A stretch of 6,271 bases of DNA from Candidatus Eiseniibacteriota bacterium (lineage in GTDB: Bacteria > Arandabacterota > Arandabacteria > Arandabacterales > Arandabacteraceae). Shown piece after piece: positions 1 to 6,262 of this stretch (positions within the stretch are counted from its first letter, which is position 1; each line of letters starts with the position of its first letter). Location of the stretch: assembly GCA_030622265.1 (NCBI GenBank), contig JAUXGG010000110.1, positions 1 to 6,271 of the forward strand, read 5' to 3'. The notes under the pieces are model-generated. The model had not been told where the DNA came from. It worked only from the letters and a program-made list of their open reading frames with translations, and did no database searches. Made by a program: the position numbers and the translations under genes.

Positions 1-1990
1 CGCCCTCGCGCGAGAGCGGCCTGATATAGACCCGCTCTCCCACCACAACACTCTCGACCGGCTTCCTGTCCTCCTCGACCTCTTCTATCTTCTCGATCTC
101 CTCGGCTATCTCACCCGACTTCTCCCTCATCTTTTTCTCCACTACCCGGGCCTCCTCAGGTTCAGGCTTTTCCCGCTTGAGCTCCTTCACCATGCGGGTG
201 GCCGTCCGGCGTGCATCATCCACCATGCTCTTGGCTTCCTTCAAGGCCTGCTTTCTTATCTGCCTGTCGGACTTGCGGATCTCGTCCAGCCTCCGCTCGT
301 ACTCGGCTAAGACCTCATCGGCCTTCCTGGCCTTGGCCTCGGCATTGGCCTCCTCGACCGCCACGTGTCTCATCCGCTCTAAGAGGTCGCGGGTGAGCTC
401 CTCGAAGCGGACTCCTTCCTCGCCCGAGTAAGCTCTCGCCCTGGCCAGGGCATCATCATCGAATCCCAGGCGCGCTGCTATCTCGAAGGCGTGGCTTGCA
501 CCGGGCACGCCCTGGATGAGACGATAGGTCGGTTTCAAGCCTTCGGTATCGAATTCCATGGATGCGTTCTCGAGAAACTCATTATCGTGAGCGAAAACCT
601 TGAGGCTCATGTGATGAGTGGTGGCAACCACGCGAGCCTCACTGCCAAGCAGGTCCTCGATCACGGTCCTTGCAAGGGCCGCCCCCTCCAGGGGGTCCGT
701 ACCCGCGCCCACCTCGTCCAAGAGAACCAGTGTCCCGGCATCCGCGTTTCGAAGTATCCCGATTATGTTCTTCATATGAGAAGTAAAAGTACTGAGACTG
801 AGCTCGATCGACTGCTCATCCCCGATGTCGGCATAGACCTTATCCATCAAAGCCACGTCGGTCCCATCATCACAGGGGATATGAAACCCCGTCTTTGCGA
901 TCAAGACCAGGATTCCCACGGTCTTCAGCGCAACCGTTTTCCCACCCGCATTGGGCCCCGTTACTAAGAGACCATGGTTCCCGTCACCGAGGTTTATGTC
1001 CAGCGGTACAATGTCTCCGGCCCCTTCTCCACCTCGAGCCTCGGCACGCATCGCTTCGATCAAAAGCGGGTGGCGCGCACCCTTCAAGAGGATCCTGCCC
1101 TCATTGTTAAGCGACGGCTCCCGGCAGGAGTATTCCAGGCTGAAGCGGGCGCCTGCGTTTATCACATCGATCTCGGTCAGGATCTCGAGATTGACCGCCA
1201 CCTCCCCGGCATCCGCACGGGCAAGATCGGTGAGGGCCGAGAGGATACGCACGATCTCGTCCTTCTCCTCGAGCTCCAGGCGGCGGAGCGTATTGTTAAG
1301 CCCCACCGTGGCCATGGGCTCGATAAAGACCGTGGCCCCGCTCTGTGAGGTGTCGTGGATGATGCCGTCCAGGCGGCTCTTGGAATCGGACTTTACCGGT
1401 ATGACATAGCGTCCGTTTCTTATGGTGACCAGGCCTTCGCGGAGATGGCTCTGGAGATTGTCCTTGGCCAGGATACTGGAGAGGCTCGATGATATACGCG
1501 CGCTTACCTTGGCCTTCTCACGCCTTATGCGCTTAAGGTCCGCCGAGGCATCGTCCCGGACATTGGTGTCCTCATCGATCGCCTTATCGATAGCGCGCTC
1601 GAGCTCCCTAAGATCCCTGATATTGGAGGCCAGGCCCCAGAGAAACGGTGCGCTCCCCCTGCTCTCGCTGAAGAAGCCCCTAAGCAAGCGTGAGGCCCTC
1701 GCGGTGAAGCCGATATAAAGTAGCGAGCCGGCATCGAGCACGGCTCCCGGCACCTTTGCCCTGGAGAGAGCATCGGTAACATCGTGGAAACCGCTAACCA
1801 AAGGGTTCTTGTTCCACTCGAGGAGGGCCTTCATCTCCGAGACCATCGACATGCGCGCCGTGACCTCGGACTTCCCGGCAAGGGGCTTGAGGCTTAGCAC
1901 CCTCTGCCTGCCGGCCTCGGTGGACGCAAAGCGGCCGAGGATGCTTAAGACCTTGTCGAACTCAAGAACCTGGATGGTATGCTTATCCAT
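1..1990 (-). CDS. mutS2: MutS2 family ATPase (endonuclease MutS2 / ribosome-rescue factor), C-terminus cut by window edge
   Basis: The minus-strand frame is open from ATG at 1990 to the left edge, giving 663 residues; the family is usually about 780. Seen: the MutS2 core motif VTIRNGRYVIPVK near residues 188-200, Walker A GPNAGGKT at 345-352, the STFTSHM segment at 400-406, Walker B LVLLDE at 421-426 followed by GAGTDPLEGAALA, the TTH motif at 457-459, and a PGASHAFEIA segment at 496-505. A long charged coiled coil covers about 517-645. The sequence then enters the SH3/KOW-like linker (VGERVYI at 650-656) and stops. The C-terminal Smr nuclease domain expected from the family lies outside the window, so its presence is unknown. 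Family knowledge: MutS2 proteins bind branched DNA and suppress recombination, and in Bacillus they split collided ribosomes; they do not act in mismatch repair. It is the last visible gene of the rpsU-yqeY operon, 91 bp after yqeY, with a modest GGTGG ribosome site about 11 nt before the ATG. Confidence 0.97.
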   Translation of the reverse strand, partial: MDKHTIQVLEFDKVLSILGRFASTEAGRQRVLSLKPLAGKSEVTARMSMVSEMKALLEWNKNPLVSGFHDVTDALSRAKVPGAVLDAGSLLYIGFTARASRLLRGFFSESRGSAPFLWGLASNIRDLRELERAIDKAIDEDTNVRDDASADLKRIRREKAKVSARISSSLSSILAKDNLQSHLREGLVTIRNGRYVIPVKSDSKSRLDGIIHDTSQSGATVFIEPMATVGLNNTLRRLELEEKDEIVRILSALTDLARADAGEVAVNLEILTEIDVINAGARFSLEYSCREPSLNNEGRILLKGARHPLLIEAMRAEARGGEGAGDIVPLDINLGDGNHGLLVTGPNAGGKTVALKTVGILVLIAKTGFHIPCDDGTDVALMDKVYADIGDEQSIELSLSTFTSHMKNIIGILRNADAGTLVLLDEVGAGTDPLEGAALARTVIEDLLGSEARVVATTHHMSLKVFAHDNEFLENASMEFDTEGLKPTYRLIQGVPGASHAFEIAARLGFDDDALARARAYSGEEGVRFEELTRDLLERMRHVAVEEANAEAKARKADEVLAEYERRLDEIRKSDRQIRKQALKEAKSMVDDARRTATRMVKELKREKPEPEEARVVEKKMREKSGEIAEEIEKIEEVEEDRKPVESVVVGERVYIRPLSREG

Positions 1991-2000
1991 CGTATGGATA
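1984..2000 (-). promoter_or_regulatory. Small hairpin over the mutS2 start codon
   Basis: On the minus strand TATCCAT, loop ACG, ATGGATA forms a perfect 7-bp inverted repeat with a 3-nt loop. The right arm contains the ATG start codon of mutS2, so folding would hide the initiation site. The stem is AT-rich and the loop is tight, so stability is modest. A regulatory role is inference; chance remains possible. Confidence 0.3.
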
Positions 2001-2081
2001 CACCACCACGCCGGTAAGAAACCAATAAGACTTCAGATCCAGTTGACCAGCCCCGCAGTTACCGAATCTGTATGGTGGAAC

Positions 2082-2537
2082 TCAGTCCTTCTTCTGGGCA
2101 AGAAGCTCCTTCACCGTCCTGCTGGCGAAAGAGCCTTCGCTTCTTCCCACGATCCTGGGCATGAGCACCTTCATCACCTTGCCCATGTCCCGCGGGTCCA
2201 GTGCGCCAACCTCTTCAACGGCCTCCTGGGCCAGAGTCCTGACCTCGTCCTCGGTCAGTTGCGGAGGCATATAGGTCTGGAGGATATCCATTTCCTCCTT
2301 CTCACGCGAGGCCAAGTCGCCCCTGCCTCCCTGTTCGAAGAGCTCGATCGCTTCCTTGCGCTTCTTGGTCTCCGATATAACGACCTTGATGACCTCATCA
2401 TCCGTGAGCTCATCACGCTTTGCTACCGAAGCTTCCTTAACCCGGGTTTTCAGCAAACGAAGTACCCTAACACGCGGCTCATCCTGCCCCTTCATCGCAG
2501 CTTTGAGATCTTCTCCCAACTTCTCACTAAGGGTCAT
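2082..2537 (-). CDS. yqeY: YqeY / GatB-Yqey domain family protein
   Basis: A 151-residue cytosolic protein that matches the YqeY family along its full length (usually about 148-150 residues). Seen: the N-terminal helix beginning MTLSEKLGEDLKAAM, then RVLRLLKTRVKEA, the helical EVIKVVISETKKRKEAIELFEQGGR segment in the middle, the family hallmark YMPPQL at 89-94 (usually YLPxQL), and the C-terminal DMGKVMKVLMPRIVGRSEG pattern at about 117-135. The family resembles the tail domain of the GatB subunit of tRNA-dependent amidotransferases, which binds tRNA; the role of the stand-alone protein is not established. Its ATG shares one base with the rpsU stop codon (TAATG, minus strand 2539-2535), so translation is probably coupled to rpsU, and its own ribosome site (GGGCGAG) is weak. 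The rpsU-yqeY order is common in proteobacteria. Confidence 0.95.
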   Translation of the reverse strand: MTLSEKLGEDLKAAMKGQDEPRVRVLRLLKTRVKEASVAKRDELTDDEVIKVVISETKKRKEAIELFEQGGRGDLASREKEEMDILQTYMPPQLTEDEVRTLAQEAVEEVGALDPRDMGKVMKVLMPRIVGRSEGSFASRTVKELLAQKKD

Positions 2538-2737
2538 TAGTAGCTCGCCCGTTGAGCCATCTTCTTGAGAAGCTTACGCCGAGCGGCCAATAACTTGCGC
2601 TTCCGACGCTCACTAGGCTTCTCGAAATGCTGATGCCTTCTGTACTCAGATAGGCGACCTTCACGCTCTATGAGCTTCTTGAAGCGTCTGAGAGCGCTTT
2701 CGAAGGACTCATTGTCTCTGACAATGACACCAGCCAA
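2537..2737 (-). CDS. rpsU: 30S ribosomal protein S21 (bS21), TTG start
   Basis: A 66-residue, highly basic protein that matches bS21 over its full length: the N-terminal AGVIVRDNESFESALRRFKK, the REGRLSEYRRHQHFEKPSERRKRK centre, and an arginine/lysine-rich C-terminal helix ending MAQRASY. S21 sits on the 30S platform near the 3' end of 16S rRNA and takes part in initiation. The start codon is TTG at 2737-2735. There is no ATG in a suitable place, the translation from TTG gives the conserved N-terminus exactly, and a strong Shine-Dalgarno (AGGGGAGGTG) sits 9 nt upstream. The gene is first in a leftward operon with yqeY and mutS2 and is driven by the promoter at 2818-2846. Its TAA stop overlaps the yqeY ATG by one base. 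Confidence 0.97.
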   Translation of the reverse strand: MAGVIVRDNESFESALRRFKKLIEREGRLSEYRRHQHFEKPSERRKRKLLAARRKLLKKMAQRASY

Positions 2738-2744
2738 ACCGACC

Positions 2745-2754
2745 CACCTCCCCT
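2745..2754 (-). promoter_or_regulatory. Strong Shine-Dalgarno site of rpsU
   Basis: On the minus strand this reads AGGGGAGGTG. Its GGAGG core (2751-2747) lies 9 nt before the TTG start at 2737, and this fixes the non-ATG start. Confidence 0.85.
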
Positions 2755-2769
2755 CGGGATCAACAAAAT

Positions 2770-2788
2770 AGTGCCTTATAGGGGCACT
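2770..2788 (-). promoter_or_regulatory. Hairpin in the rpsU 5' leader
   Basis: On the minus strand AGTGCC, loop CCTATAA, GGCACT forms a perfect 6-bp stem, followed at once by ATTTTGTT. It lies between the predicted transcription start (about 2811) and the rpsU ribosome site. The stem plus short T-run looks like a weak attenuator, or it may be a leader structure for autoregulation; the T-run is broken and the stem is short, so an efficient terminator is unlikely. The function is inference. Confidence 0.4.
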
Positions 2789-2817
2789 TCTAGATACATT
2801 TTACCTGTCAACACTCC

Positions 2818-2846
2818 AATATACCAGACCGCTCGGCCCGTGTCAA
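2818..2846 (-). promoter_or_regulatory. Sigma-70 promoter of the rpsU-yqeY-mutS2 operon
   Basis: On the minus strand a perfect -35 TTGACA (2846-2841) is followed by a 17-bp spacer and the -10 TATATT (2823-2818), one base from the TATAAT consensus. Transcription should start near 2811, giving a leader of about 73 nt before the rpsU TTG. Such a strong housekeeping promoter suits a ribosomal protein gene. Confidence 0.85.
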
Positions 2847-3127
2847 GAGGCTTAGGTCCAAGAGAGGCGAGAAAGCCAAAGATTCTCACTGTTCTCTCAA
2901 GTAATTCTCCTAACTGCTTATACCATCGCCCATTATGGGCACGTGCGCAGAGTGTCCCGGGAGCACGGACTTCTCCGGAACACCGGGGCGCAGCAGCGCT
3001 GGAAAAAGGCCTGCGGGAGACCGGCGGGTGCCCGAGGAGCCCTTCCTACCTGCACAGGACCCCACGGCTCCAGAAGCCCACTGCACGCCCGGGAAAAACC
3101 CGGTTGGATGGCCCGGCTCCCTGATGT
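2847..3127. other. Divergent intergenic region, no credible gene
   Basis: This stretch separates the leftward rpsU operon from the rightward envelope pair. The part nearest rpsU is mixed in composition. It contains the 13-bp palindrome GCCCATTATGGGC at 2928-2940 and only a weak plus-strand -10-like TATACC at 2919-2924 with no good -35. From about 2940 it becomes very GC-rich. It can form an imperfect hairpin at 2952-2983 (GTGT paired with ACAC, CCGGGAG with CTCCGG), and CCGGG-AAAAA-CCCGG at 3089-3103 lies about 25 nt before the next gene. Possible reading frames here lack ribosome sites and resemble no family known to me. The motifs of tRNA, RNase P, SRP RNA and tmRNA were not found. Confidence 0.6.
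2928..2940. promoter_or_regulatory. Perfect 13-bp palindrome, possible operator
   Basis: GCCCAT-T-ATGGGC has 6-bp arms around one central base, in the divergent intergenic space about 190 bp before the arylsulfotransferase-like gene. The symmetry suits a dimeric DNA-binding protein. No regulator gene is visible in the window, so the role is inference. Confidence 0.3.
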
Positions 3128-4444
3128 ATGATGGGTTTCAATATGAGAACAGGCAAGATGGGAAAATGGCTAATTGGAATTGCCGCCGCAGGCGCATTGG
3201 TTCTCATGGGAGCCGTGCTCCTCAAGCAAAACGGCACTCCCCCTTCCCAGGCTGAAGACCTGGCCGGAAGGCTCGAGATGCTCCGTTCTCTGCCCTACGC
3301 GACCATGACCGAGGATAAGGTAACCGGGCAGGAGTTCGGGGTGGTTCTCCATAAGCCCGAGAAAGCCTGCAGGGGCTATAACCTCTACTGCTCCAGGATC
3401 TCCCCCGAGGTCATCCTCATCGACATGCGAGGTGAGGTGCTACACCGCTGGTCTACTGCCGAGGCCGAAGAAGGCATCTGGGACGAGGCCGTCATGCTTA
3501 AGAGCGGGGACATCGTGGTCATAGTCAAGTTCAAGCAGTTGCTGAGATTGGATTGGCATTCGAACTTGATCTGGAAGAGAGACATATCTGCACATCATGA
3601 CGTGACCCTGTCGCCGGAGAACACACTCTATGTAATTGAGCGCACCTGGGCGGATTACCGAGACCTGATGGTCAGGTTTCCTTCGATTGCGCACCTCACC
3701 GCCGACGGCAGCGAAATCGAGAAGTGGTCTTCCTACGAACATCTTGATGATATCCGTCGCACCTTTGACCAGAGATCATTCCTCGATACCATCCTCGATA
3801 GTCTGCTTGCCAATCAGGACAGCACCGGAGCAACAGAAGCCGTTACCGGGCTGCCGGGAGGACTGCGGAGCCGGGACGGCCATGCGGGATTTGACTATCT
3901 CCACCTCAACACAGTCAGTGTGATTCCAGAAACATCGCTGGGCAGGACGGATAGCAGGTTCAGGGCAGGGAATCTGATGATCTGTTTCAGAAACGTCAAC
4001 CAAATTGCCGTTCTTGACAAGGACACCTGGGACATTCTATGGGTGTGGGGCGAGGGCATCCTGGACTGGCCTCATCACCCGACCATGTTGGAATCCGGCA
4101 ACATTCTCATCTTTGACAATGGCTTCATGAGGAAGTACTCCAAGGTCCTGGAGTTTAATCCCGCAACTGACTCGATCGAATGGGAGTATCTCGGCAAGCC
4201 GGTGAAGAGCTTTTTCACCAGCAACAAGGGTTCGGCCCAGCGTTTGCCTAACGGGAATACCCTGATCTGCCAGGGTAACAGGGGGAGGGCCTTCGAGGTG
4301 AGCCGCGAAGGTGAAATCGTCTGGGAGTGGCTTAACCCCATGACCGAAGAGGATCACCGTGTTCATGTATACAGGATGATGCGACTTCCCCCGGACATGG
4401 TCGAGCCTCTTCTCAAGCCCGGGCAGGTGCGCGATGTGCCCTGA
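3128..4444 (+). CDS. Membrane-anchored arylsulfotransferase (ASST) family protein
   Basis: A 438-residue protein with a basic N-terminus (R7, K10, K13) and one hydrophobic segment at about 14-32, with no lipobox cysteine. It is probably a signal anchor placing the rest in the periplasm. The body shows repeated beta-propeller blades of the ASST families: GYNLYCSR..VILIDMRGEVLHRW at 83-108, HHDVTLSPENTLYVIE at 156-171, DYLHLNTVSVIPE at 256-268, HHPTMLESGNILIFDNG at 316-332, and QRLPNGNTLICQG with a final VWEWLNP at 371-404. Known bacterial ASSTs move sulfate between phenolic esters through a catalytic histidine, without PAPS. H156/H157, H259 and H316/H317 are candidate active-site residues by position (inference). 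C81 and C88 could form a disulfide. Start choice is unsure: ATGs at 3128, 3131, 3143 and 3158 are all in frame, none has a good Shine-Dalgarno, and 3143 would give a typical short n-region. The 3' end overlaps the glycosyltransferase gene by 11 bp. Substrate unknown; a non-enzymatic propeller role is possible. Confidence 0.85.
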   Translation: MMGFNMRTGKMGKWLIGIAAAGALVLMGAVLLKQNGTPPSQAEDLAGRLEMLRSLPYATMTEDKVTGQEFGVVLHKPEKACRGYNLYCSRISPEVILIDMRGEVLHRWSTAEAEEGIWDEAVMLKSGDIVVIVKFKQLLRLDWHSNLIWKRDISAHHDVTLSPENTLYVIERTWADYRDLMVRFPSIAHLTADGSEIEKWSSYEHLDDIRRTFDQRSFLDTILDSLLANQDSTGATEAVTGLPGGLRSRDGHAGFDYLHLNTVSVIPETSLGRTDSRFRAGNLMICFRNVNQIAVLDKDTWDILWVWGEGILDWPHHPTMLESGNILIFDNGFMRKYSKVLEFNPATDSIEWEYLGKPVKSFFTSNKGSAQRLPNGNTLICQGNRGRAFEVSREGEIVWEWLNPMTEEDHRVHVYRMMRLPPDMVEPLLKPGQVRDVP

Positions 4445-5843
4445 TCAGCAGCCCGGGAGAACCCGGTCCGTGACCTCCCGCAGTTGCGCCATTATCGTGA
4501 TCCTCCTGGTCGCGCTGGCGCTCAGAACGCTCTTTCTGTTTCTCACACGCGATATCAGACCGGTCTTCGACGAGGCCGCCTATTTTAAGATGGCGAAGGA
4601 AATACTCGCCAACGGCGATTTTCAGGCCGGATGGCTTTGGCCTCCAGGCCAGCCCTACTTCATGGCCGGCGTCTTCCGTATCTTCGGCGTGAACATACTT
4701 GCGGTAAAGGCCGTCCAGGTCATCTTGAGCACCCTCAGTGTCTATCTCACATACCTTGTCTGCCGACAGACCTTTGGGAACGAACGGACGGCCCTTCTCG
4801 CCGGTGCGATAGCTGCGATCTATCCCAGCCTCATAGCGTTCAGCCACTACCTTTGGACCGAGACACTTTTCATCTTCCTGCTCTTGTGTTTTGTCCATTT
4901 GCTTCTGCGGTCTATTGATAGCCGCAGATACTGGCCGCTCGCCGCCAGCGGCGCCTTCTTCGCTCTCGGATGCCTGACGCGGCCCGTTTTGCTTCCCACA
5001 TTCGTCATCGTTTTAGTCTATCTCTGGAGCAGGCTGAGAGCCAGGCGCCGGGTCCTGCTCCTTTCCATTGTGGTATTCGCGGCAGCAGCCGGGGCGGTGA
5101 TGACACCCTGGCTGGTCCGGACCGTCCACGTGTATGACGGCTGGGTGGGAATCGCTCCAAGCGCGCACCACCTCTGGAGGGGAAACTCTGATCTTTTCCG
5201 GGAGGCAGAGGATGTGGACGATTTCTCAAGGGAAAAGTACGACGCATATGGAAGCAGTGCCCTGGAGCGCGACAGACATGCTCTTAAGAAGGGCATCGAG
5301 AAGATTCGTGCCGAGCAACCCTATTGGATTCTGAAAAAGGGCCTTATCTACCTCCACACCTGGGCGTACGATCGCTCGTTTCCGCTGCGGCACATGGAAC
5401 TCGGCCTGTATGGCAATATAACGCCAGGAACCGAGCGTTTACTTGTCGCTTGCTTCCAGTTCGTCTATCTGGCGGTGATGCTGGCCGCGATCCTGGGGTT
5501 TTGCTGGACAGCCTACCGGCCCGAGAAGTGGCTGTGGATCGGCTTTCTTATCGTATTCAGCGCCGTGTACATTCTGACAATATCCCACAATGCGCGCCTC
5601 AGGCTGCCACTGGAGGCCATACTCATCATGTTCGCGGCGGAAGGCTTTCTCTTGACGGCAAGACACATTCGTTGGCACCGGGGCGGGAGCTCCCCGGACA
5701 GACCGGCGATGGTCTGCCTGACGGTCCCGCCGGGAACAGGAAAGGTGCTGCTGAGGGCTGCGCTGTATTGCCTGTTTACGGTCGTCTTCATCTACAACTG
5801 CAGCGTGAATGTGGTCACAGTGGCGCGCAGGCTGTTTCCCTGA
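4434..5843 (+). CDS. GT39-like (PMT/ArnT-type) membrane glycosyltransferase
   Basis: A 469-residue polytopic protein with about ten to eleven hydrophobic segments (first at about 18-37, last at about 438-456). Seen: the acidic FDEAAY motif at 45-50 in the first outer loop, with D46-E47 the probable catalytic pair of GT-C enzymes; WPPGQPYFMAGVFRIFG at 69-85; SHYLWTETLF at 137-146; LTRP at 181-184; TPWLVRT at 224-230 (usually NPWxxRN); the outer-loop GNSDLF at 250-255; and HNARLRLPLEAILIMFAAEG at 385-404, typical of PMT_2 family proteins. Such enzymes move a sugar from a polyprenyl-phosphate carrier to lipid, glycan or protein outside the inner membrane; donor and acceptor cannot be read here. 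The ATG at 4434 lies 11 bp inside the preceding gene, with a GGCAGGTG ribosome site just upstream, so translation is probably coupled. No convincing terminator follows. It is shorter than E. coli ArnT (about 550 residues) and lacks an evident large C-terminal periplasmic domain. Confidence 0.92.
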   Translation: MCPDQQPGRTRSVTSRSCAIIVILLVALALRTLFLFLTRDIRPVFDEAAYFKMAKEILANGDFQAGWLWPPGQPYFMAGVFRIFGVNILAVKAVQVILSTLSVYLTYLVCRQTFGNERTALLAGAIAAIYPSLIAFSHYLWTETLFIFLLLCFVHLLLRSIDSRRYWPLAASGAFFALGCLTRPVLLPTFVIVLVYLWSRLRARRRVLLLSIVVFAAAAGAVMTPWLVRTVHVYDGWVGIAPSAHHLWRGNSDLFREAEDVDDFSREKYDAYGSSALERDRHALKKGIEKIRAEQPYWILKKGLIYLHTWAYDRSFPLRHMELGLYGNITPGTERLLVACFQFVYLAVMLAAILGFCWTAYRPEKWLWIGFLIVFSAVYILTISHNARLRLPLEAILIMFAAEGFLLTARHIRWHRGGSSPDRPAMVCLTVPPGTGKVLLRAALYCLFTVVFIYNCSVNVVTVARRLFP

Positions 5844-5853
5844 CGCGACTACC

Positions 5854-6262
5854 AATGCGGCAGAATACCAGGCTGCTGCACTAAGTGATACTCACCAGTC
5901 TACGAAAGCTTTGGTGTATAATGGAGTAAAGGGTTGTTGGCGGCCATAATCGGGAGCCCTGGTGTGCCGTTTGAGCTATAATGGAGGCTGCATCGTCGCA
6001 AGAAACCTCAGGGATCAGGCGTCTATCATCTGCCTGGGGCAGCGGAACCGATAGCGGTGAAGTCTGTGCAGCAGGAATCTACAACCTCGAACTGAGGTAT
6101 GCGAACTCCGCCGAGTTGGCCAAGCTTCTCCTCCTCAGATAGGCCTTCGGAAGCACCTGGCAAATCCTGGCCGGTGGACACAACGTCAGGATGATGGGAA
6201 CTCAATGTGAGCTGCTGTGGCGGGCTCCTGTTGCGGGTAGCGGGTGGGCATCACGCCCCTGA
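5854..6262 (+). pseudogene. Decayed carbohydrate-binding domain (CBM6/CBM35-like), frame-broken
   Basis: No intact gene lies here, but two frames in order resemble one CBM6/35-type beta-sandwich. The first frame, with no start of its own and ending at TAA 5947-5949, contains AEYQAAALSDTH, like the opening yEAEdAtLSg of these domains, then LVYNG. The second frame (after TGA 5972-5974, ATG at 5981) gives AWGSGTDSGEVCAAGIYNL followed by ELRYANS, close to the family pattern GxGtDs...VpaAGtYtLtvRYANg. It is stopped by TAG at 6140-6142. The same frame continues with FGSTWQILAGGHNVRM, like the later W..v.LtaGtNtiRl strand, up to TGA 6260-6262. The total span of about 135 codons equals one domain. 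This is motif recognition by eye, not a search. Alternatives: a coincidental 53-residue ORF at 5981-6142, or sequencing errors in a real gene. The fragment has no signal peptide or enzyme domain in view. Confidence 0.4.
5917..5986 (+). repeat. Direct repeat TATAATGGAG, two copies 60 bp apart
   Basis: TATAATGGAG occurs exactly at 5917-5926 and 5977-5986, and a looser copy (CATAATCGGGAG) lies at 5945-5956. The 60-bp period is not matched in the sequence between the copies, so this is not a clean tandem repeat. Both exact copies contain TATAAT and look like -10 boxes, but neither has a recognisable -35 at 16-18 bp. Confidence 0.4.

Noticed and set aside
491..1409. Several plus-strand open frames of 71-158 codons
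   Set aside because: They are antisense to the ATPase core of mutS2, whose Walker motifs fix the coding strand.
1809..2540. Plus-strand open frame of 243 codons
   Set aside because: It lies antisense to yqeY and the start of mutS2, which have clear family motifs; its translation shows no family features and no ribosome site.
2806..2811. Second minus-strand TTGACA downstream of the rpsU promoter
   Set aside because: No -10-like hexamer occurs at 16-18 bp; the TATAAG further on is 25 bp away.
2930..3127. Structured RNA gene such as 6S RNA, RNase P, SRP RNA or tRNA
   Set aside because: None of the diagnostic conserved motifs of these RNAs were seen on either strand.
2771..3255. Plus-strand frames of 62-117 codons in the intergenic region
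   Set aside because: One overlaps the rpsU promoter, none has a Shine-Dalgarno, and the translations are low-complexity proline/arginine-rich text typical of GC-rich noncoding DNA.
4413..4898. Minus-strand open frame of 161 codons
   Set aside because: It is antisense to the start of the glycosyltransferase and has no recognisable domain.
5324..5884. Plus-strand open frame of 186 codons
   Set aside because: It is a shifted frame inside the glycosyltransferase gene and lacks the membrane pattern and motifs of the real frame.
5844..5900. Terminator after the glycosyltransferase gene
   Set aside because: Only a weak GCAG/CTGC stem is present near 5857-5876, with no T-run.
5842..5949. Possible IS1380-type transposase remnant (LVYNGVKG) or RNase H-like motif (TTNAAEY)
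   Set aside because: The resemblance is short, has no catalytic residues or terminal inverted repeats, and the carbohydrate-binding reading explains both frames in order.
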